Shown here in pieces: positions 59,901-64,000 of a DNA stretch of 64,000 nt. Position 1 is the first letter of the stretch. Each line of letters opens with the position of its first letter. This DNA comes from Bacteroidota bacterium. GTDB taxonomy: Bacteria; Bacteroidota; Ignavibacteria; UBA10030; SZUA-254. Under the pieces are notes generated by a model. That model had not been told where the DNA came from, made no database searches, and worked only from the letters and a program-made list of their open reading frames with translations. Location of the stretch: positions 248,001-312,000 of the forward strand of contig DATDFQ010000043.1 in assembly GCA_036522515.1 (NCBI GenBank), read 5' to 3'. Position numbers and translations under genes: made by a program.

Positions 59901-60965
59901 CTAAAATCCGAGCTTGAGCGTGATAGCGTGGTTGCCGGTTAGAAACTTGACGGCCCGGTACGCATAATCAACCGTGAGATCGAGATCACCCACCTGGGAA
60001 TGGATGCCTGCGCCCGCGGTCCCTCCAAACAGATAGGTCGCCTTATCCACCCCGGAGAGAGCTGTCAGGCTCTCATTGGTCTGATCCCCCGCCAGGTCCC
60101 AGCCGGCCCGGATGAAGAAATTGTCGCGGAACGCATACTCCGCCCCGACCTTGTATTCATCGGCGGAAAAATTGTTGTTCTCGAAGAGCGAAACAAACGT
60201 GAGCGCGTTATCCTCGGAGAGCCGTGTCGTATAGGAAGCGCCTATTTCGATCGTCGAAGGGAGTTCAAACGAGCCCGCGTTCACGCTGTAGAATCCCTGT
60301 CTTCCGTCGCCCACCTCACCGGGCAGAACCAATGCCGTCCCGTCGAACTTCATCTGCGGCCCGATGTTTTTCACCGCGACCCCGATGTTCAGGCCCGGTA
60401 TGTTTCCCAGGCCGGAGTACTGCACGCCGGCGTTGAAACCGAATCCGGAGGCGCTCACGCGATCGATCCGTTCACTGATCAGGTTGGCGGTGACGCCGAT
60501 TCCGATGTTGTCGGCGAGCTGCCTGGAGTAGGTGAGCCCGATCGTAACATAGGTCGGTGAAATAATCTCGCCTGTTCCGTCCGGATAGTCCTCGTTCGTC
60601 ACCGGGATGTCTCCGATCCCGAGAGATTTCAGGCTGAAACCCAGCGTGCCGAAACCCGCAAAGGATGCTCCGAGGGCGACATAATTCACCGGGATGTCGG
60701 CAATGTAGGTCATATGCGAAAACATCGCCGTCGTTCCGAAGGTGGATCTGGCAAGGCCCGCCGGATTCCAATAAATCGCATCGATTCCGGAAGTCGTCGC
60801 GATTGAAGCGCCCCCCATCGCGATATCGCGGGCGCCCACGGGAATCAGGAGTTCCGGCGCGGCGTTGGTCCCGGCCCGGTTCGTTCCGCCTGCGTACCCG
60901 AGCGATGCGACGACAAGAATCAGTACGAAGAGTCCGAGGGCTCTTTGCACGGTTGAGCTATTCAT
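59901..60965 (-). CDS. PorV/PorQ-family outer-membrane protein
   Basis: The 354-residue protein has a signal peptide (about 1-25) and a transmembrane beta-barrel pattern. It has the PorV/UPF0164 signature AAPELLIPVGARDIAMGGASIATTSGIDAIYWNPAGLARS, which I see as APELLIPVGARDIAMGG and DAIYWNPAGLARS. Members related to FadL act in type IX secretion as shuttles from the translocon to the attachment complex. The gene has a strong ribosome binding site (AAAGGAGATTATC). It directly follows the large putative type IX substrate. Confidence 0.88.
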   Translation of the reverse strand: MNSSTVQRALGLFVLILVVASLGYAGGTNRAGTNAAPELLIPVGARDIAMGGASIATTSGIDAIYWNPAGLARSTFGTTAMFSHMTYIADIPVNYVALGASFAGFGTLGFSLKSLGIGDIPVTNEDYPDGTGEIISPTYVTIGLTYSRQLADNIGIGVTANLISERIDRVSASGFGFNAGVQYSGLGNIPGLNIGVAVKNIGPQMKFDGTALVLPGEVGDGRQGFYSVNAGSFELPSTIEIGASYTTRLSEDNALTFVSLFENNNFSADEYKVGAEYAFRDNFFIRAGWDLAGDQTNESLTALSGVDKATYLFGGTAGAGIHSQVGDLDLTVDYAYRAVKFLTGNHAITLKLGF

Positions 60966-61015
60966 GATAATCTCCTTTCAATCCGCATTGGTGCAATCAT
61001 GACACCCGTCCGATA

Positions 61016-64000
61016 TCAATAAAAATCAAGGACTTGCTGTTCCTGTATAATCACGAGCTTCAACGTTTTCGTCACCCCGAGTTTCGGCAGTTCGATGTAT
61101 GCGATGTAGATTCCGCTCGCCACGGGCAGGCCGTTTTGATTGTTGAGATCCCACGTCGCGAATTGATCGACGGAGTTCTCGCCGGTGGAAGTGGGGTCGA
61201 AATACCTCACCAGCACGCCCGCGAGACTGATGATTCGAATTCTCCAATCGCCCGGAGGCAGGTGATCGAACGTGACGAACCGTGCAAACCTGCTCGTCTC
61301 GGCGCGGTTGAACCCGTAATACGGGTTCGGGAAGACGTTGATCTTCGTGACGTCGTTCTTGGCGACCGCGTCACCTTTGAACGTCGCACCCTCCGGAGTC
61401 TTGAATGTAAAGACGTCGTTCGCGGAGTTTACATAATTCGGCGACACATGGATGACGCTCGTCTTGATGTCGGACTGCACTCCGTTGTCGCTGATCCACT
61501 CGGCGACAAACATGACATCCGCATTGACGAGATTATTGGCGTCGGAGCCGACCGTGGTACCGTAGGTGCTGGGCGAAGCGCCGTCGTACGTCGATTTGGC
61601 GACGAAGATGACTTCGACTCCGCCGTTCGGATCCCATGCCCCGTTGGCGTTCTGGTCCCTCCACCCGCAATTCAACTGGCGCGGATTATTGGGATCCGCA
61701 ACGTCCCAGACCTGGAACGGCACGGGGACATAGTCCTGGTACTTATAGGTTCCGCTCCGTCTGTACCGGTAGGCATTTTGGGTCAACGTGCCCCCGTCCG
61801 CAAAGCGAAACTCGATGTCGTCGTACTGGGAAGGATCGAGCGTCGTGCTCACGGCGCCGAGATAATTCGACATATCGGCGGCTGTCGAAGCCATATAATT
61901 CAATACGGCCGCGCCCGGACCACCGACGACAAACCTCGCGGCGGCAAATCCCCCCGTCCACCACTCCGTCCCTGTGTGTCCCGACCGGTCGGCATTGAGA
62001 AGCGGAGGCGGACCTTTTACGGTGATATAGAAGCCGTCAACCGTCGGATAGGTGAAATCATCGCCAAACTTCGGAGGAGGCGAAGGGTCGAGATTTCCGT
62101 CGCCCGGATCGATGACGACCGCCGTCCCCTGGTTGACTCCATTATAGAGGGTGTCGTTGCCGGAGATAAGGTACCAGTGCAGGATCGGCACGACCACCGT
62201 GTCGCGCGTGTCGGTCGCATCGGGCCCGTAGGCGAACGCGGTCTGAACATTCTTGAAATGCACCTGATACGTTTTTCCCGTCAAGACAGGCGGGTTCACC
62301 ACCGTGATCACGGCCTTTCCGTCGCTCTTTCCGGAATCATGGACGACCGTGACAGCATCCCCGAAGTCGGCTCCGATCCGCACGCCCGGGTTCGTCGTTT
62401 GCGGGATGACCGTGATGATCTGCAGCGTCGTCTCGGAGGCGTGGGAAAGAGCGGTCGAGGTATCCGAATATCCGTACGCGGTAACGGCATAGTAATACCG
62501 CTGCCCGTTCGCGAGGGGGAGTCCACCGCGCAACGTATCGCTGGTCCGTTCGAGGAACCGGACGATCCCGTTGTCGGTGCCGCGCTGCCGGATCGCCTGA
62601 ACGTTCAGCCCAAGCTCGATATCGAAGACCGTATCGACGATCGTTCTGATTCCGTTCTGAAGGTCAAACGTGGCCAGGCGCACCGCCTTCGAAAAATCCG
62701 CCGAGGAGGTGGGTAGCTGATAGACGTTGTATCCCTCAAACCTCACGCCGAGGCGGTTGAACGACTCTGTCGCCGCAACCGCGGCCGAGTCCCATCCCCA
62801 GTCGAGCACGACCTTTTGATTCAGGGCCGCGATCCTGAGCTTCGGGGAAGGGGGCGGTTTCGGGAGATTGAACAGATTGTCATACGCGCTCTGCGCCGCC
62901 TTGTCGTTCGCCTTGAGCACGCCGATGCTCGAGATATTATCCCCGCCGAGCCCCGCGACCAGTGCGACAACCACTTCCTGCGTGTCGCCCAGCACCATCG
63001 TAAACGGTCCCGTGCTCAGCATCTGGCGCCGGTCGCCCGGGTTGTCGATCGTTCCGTCCAGGTACCCCGTGCCGGCCTGGGGATTTCCGCTCAGCCAGAA
63101 TTTTGTTTCAGCTCCGCCCGGGTAGACGAACGGCGCGCCGGTGATCGGAGTCAATCCGCGAAGCAAATTATACCATTGACCGGCGCCGACGTAACTGAAC
63201 GGGGGATCGGAGTAGGTGCCGCCGGCCGCGAAATAAATCCAGGATGTCATGGGGAGGTTTCGATACCCGTATATCCTCTTCAGATCGAATACCGCCGAGT
63301 CACCGGGTGACACCACCTTCGGTCCTGCGAAGAAATCGTACCCGACCGCCGGTGGAGGAACCCCGAAGACCTTATAACTCGCATCCACCGCCGATGAATT
63401 ATAGACATAGCCGAGGCTCAGGGTCGTATCGCACGCCTCGAAATCGTCGCTATAATCGCCGAGGTCGGGATCCGCCCACTGACCGATATACATGTTGTCG
63501 ATGCGGGAATCGGACGCTCCGCTCGCGGTGCCCTTGTAAATGAACCGGAATTTTTTGAAGATCACATTACCGAGAGGATCGGTCCTTGCATACCCCCAGA
63601 GGGTCGACTGGACCTCCAGCCCTATCGGGTCGGAGCCCAGGAACGACTGGCTCTGGGCCGCATTCAGGTCGTTCATCACAAACCAGACCACCTGGTCCGC
63701 ATCCGCGATCCCCGGCTCGTCCGTCGACGGGCCGGCGGTGGCGTTCGGATCGGGGTTGTATCCCGGGACGCCGTCCCGGTCATAATAGGGAGCTCCCTTA
63801 TCCGCCGGCCACTCGACCCAGTCTTTCCGGTATTGTTCGCGAACCTGGTCGATATCCGATTGCGACACGGCGGAGAGCCCCTTCGAGAAGAGCTCGGCCG
63901 CGTCCTGCCTCAGGTCTGCGGTCTGCCAGTCGCGCCGCACACGGTAGATGCGCACGCTCTGGTCTCCCGCAGATTCGGCCACCCCCTTGGAGATGATCTT
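61016..64000 (-). CDS. Large secreted protein with type IX-like C-terminal sorting domain (5' end outside window)
   Basis: At least 995 residues are visible and the frame stays open to the window edge, so the N-terminus is missing. The middle is beta-rich with Fn3-like segments (DWGWDSAAVAATESFNRLGV, YYAVTAYGYSDTST). The C-terminus INVFPNPYYGFNR, FDHLPPGDWRIRIISLAG and GLPVASGIYIAYIELP followed by KTLKLVIIQ resembles the FCB type IX sorting (por secretion tail) domain. Asp/Asn-rich loops suggest calcium binding. It is followed by PorV at about 50 bases. It is probably exported to the surface; the exact function is unknown. Confidence 0.8.
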   Translation of the reverse strand, partial: KIISKGVAESAGDQSVRIYRVRRDWQTADLRQDAAELFSKGLSAVSQSDIDQVREQYRKDWVEWPADKGAPYYDRDGVPGYNPDPNATAGPSTDEPGIADADQVVWFVMNDLNAAQSQSFLGSDPIGLEVQSTLWGYARTDPLGNVIFKKFRFIYKGTASGASDSRIDNMYIGQWADPDLGDYSDDFEACDTTLSLGYVYNSSAVDASYKVFGVPPPAVGYDFFAGPKVVSPGDSAVFDLKRIYGYRNLPMTSWIYFAAGGTYSDPPFSYVGAGQWYNLLRGLTPITGAPFVYPGGAETKFWLSGNPQAGTGYLDGTIDNPGDRRQMLSTGPFTMVLGDTQEVVVALVAGLGGDNISSIGVLKANDKAAQSAYDNLFNLPKPPPSPKLRIAALNQKVVLDWGWDSAAVAATESFNRLGVRFEGYNVYQLPTSSADFSKAVRLATFDLQNGIRTIVDTVFDIELGLNVQAIRQRGTDNGIVRFLERTSDTLRGGLPLANGQRYYYAVTAYGYSDTSTALSHASETTLQIITVIPQTTNPGVRIGADFGDAVTVVHDSGKSDGKAVITVVNPPVLTGKTYQVHFKNVQTAFAYGPDATDTRDTVVVPILHWYLISGNDTLYNGVNQGTAVVIDPGDGNLDPSPPPKFGDDFTYPTVDGFYITVKGPPPLLNADRSGHTGTEWWTGGFAAARFVVGGPGAAVLNYMASTAADMSNYLGAVSTTLDPSQYDDIEFRFADGGTLTQNAYRYRRSGTYKYQDYVPVPFQVWDVADPNNPRQLNCGWRDQNANGAWDPNGGVEVIFVAKSTYDGASPSTYGTTVGSDANNLVNADVMFVAEWISDNGVQSDIKTSVIHVSPNYVNSANDVFTFKTPEGATFKGDAVAKNDVTKINVFPNPYYGFNRAETSRFARFVTFDHLPPGDWRIRIISLAGVLVRYFDPTSTGENSVDQFATWDLNNQNGLPVASGIYIAYIELPKLGVTKTLKLVIIQEQQVLDFY

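Noticed and set aside
61034-62716. 560-codon plus-strand frame opposite the secreted giant protein
   Set aside because: It has no recognisable domain or ribosome binding site, and the opposite strand has a clear sorting domain.

Overview
The window is GC-rich and protein-dense. Its gene content points to a Gram-negative bacterium of the Bacteroidota/Chlorobiota/Ignavibacteriota (FCB) assemblage. The supporting genes are a PorV/PorQ-family outer-membrane protein next to a very large secreted protein with a type IX secretion-like C-terminal domain, a TonB-dependent BtuB receptor paired with a BtuG-like beta-propeller lipoprotein, DUF4783, DUF6580 and DUF4097 proteins, a 31-residue AURKAIP1/COX24-type basic protein and many lipoproteins. 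Several genes have clear Shine-Dalgarno sequences, and about ten E. coli-like TTGNNN-N17-TANNNT promoters can be read. That is unlike classical Bacteroidetes, so a deep-branching or Ignavibacteria-like lineage is my best guess; species cannot be named. Most genes are on the minus strand; only six are on the plus strand.

Layout: 1-6462 holds an operon (Fn3 lipoprotein, DUF4783, NtrY-like kinase, PgeF, GlmS). 6630-9777 is a pyrimidine operon pyrR-pyrB-pyrC behind a PyrR-type attenuator and a tRNA-Val(CAC). 9705-11120 is a repeat-rich gap and a lone lipoprotein gene. 11130-20647 holds uvrC, mce, DUF1015, era, a secreted amidase and secA. 20857-26325 holds a PBP4 peptidase, DUF4097, an M28 peptidase, prmA and a Ppx/GppA phosphatase. 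26381-38796 holds a cysteine desulfurase, an ECF sigma/anti-sigma/CpxP-like set, HIT and an EF-G paralogue, small envelope proteins, a 5'-nucleotidase, HU, SppA and Hsp20. 39030-42987 is a redox operon (DUF309, ferredoxin, MBL hydrolase, Rieske protein, QueG, TrxB). 43175-50328 holds metH, a DipZ-like thioredoxin, rsmI, an AI-2E transporter and dut. 50489-51350 carries a truncated tyrosine recombinase. 51462-56686 is carA-DUF6580 and the cobalamin-riboswitch-controlled btuB/btuG locus. 56703-64000 holds ggt, ssb, an NHL propeller, PorV and the secreted giant protein.

A vitamin B12 theme links distant parts: uptake (btuB/btuG under a cobalamin riboswitch) and users (MetH, QueG, and methylmalonyl-CoA epimerase, the partner of the B12-dependent mutase). 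No B12 synthesis gene is visible. Pyrimidine genes also recur (pyrRBC under PyrR control and carA elsewhere).

Two families of dispersed palindromic repeats lie between genes. One is a REP-like family whose stems vary by compensatory changes. The other is built on TCATCCTGAGG and supplies one gene's stop codon. No CRISPR array, intact insertion sequence, prophage or rRNA was seen. The most unusual items are the repeat families, the tRNA/PyrR leader, a 28-bp perfect palindrome next to a promoter, apparently leaderless genes, and the Rieske-QueG overlap.
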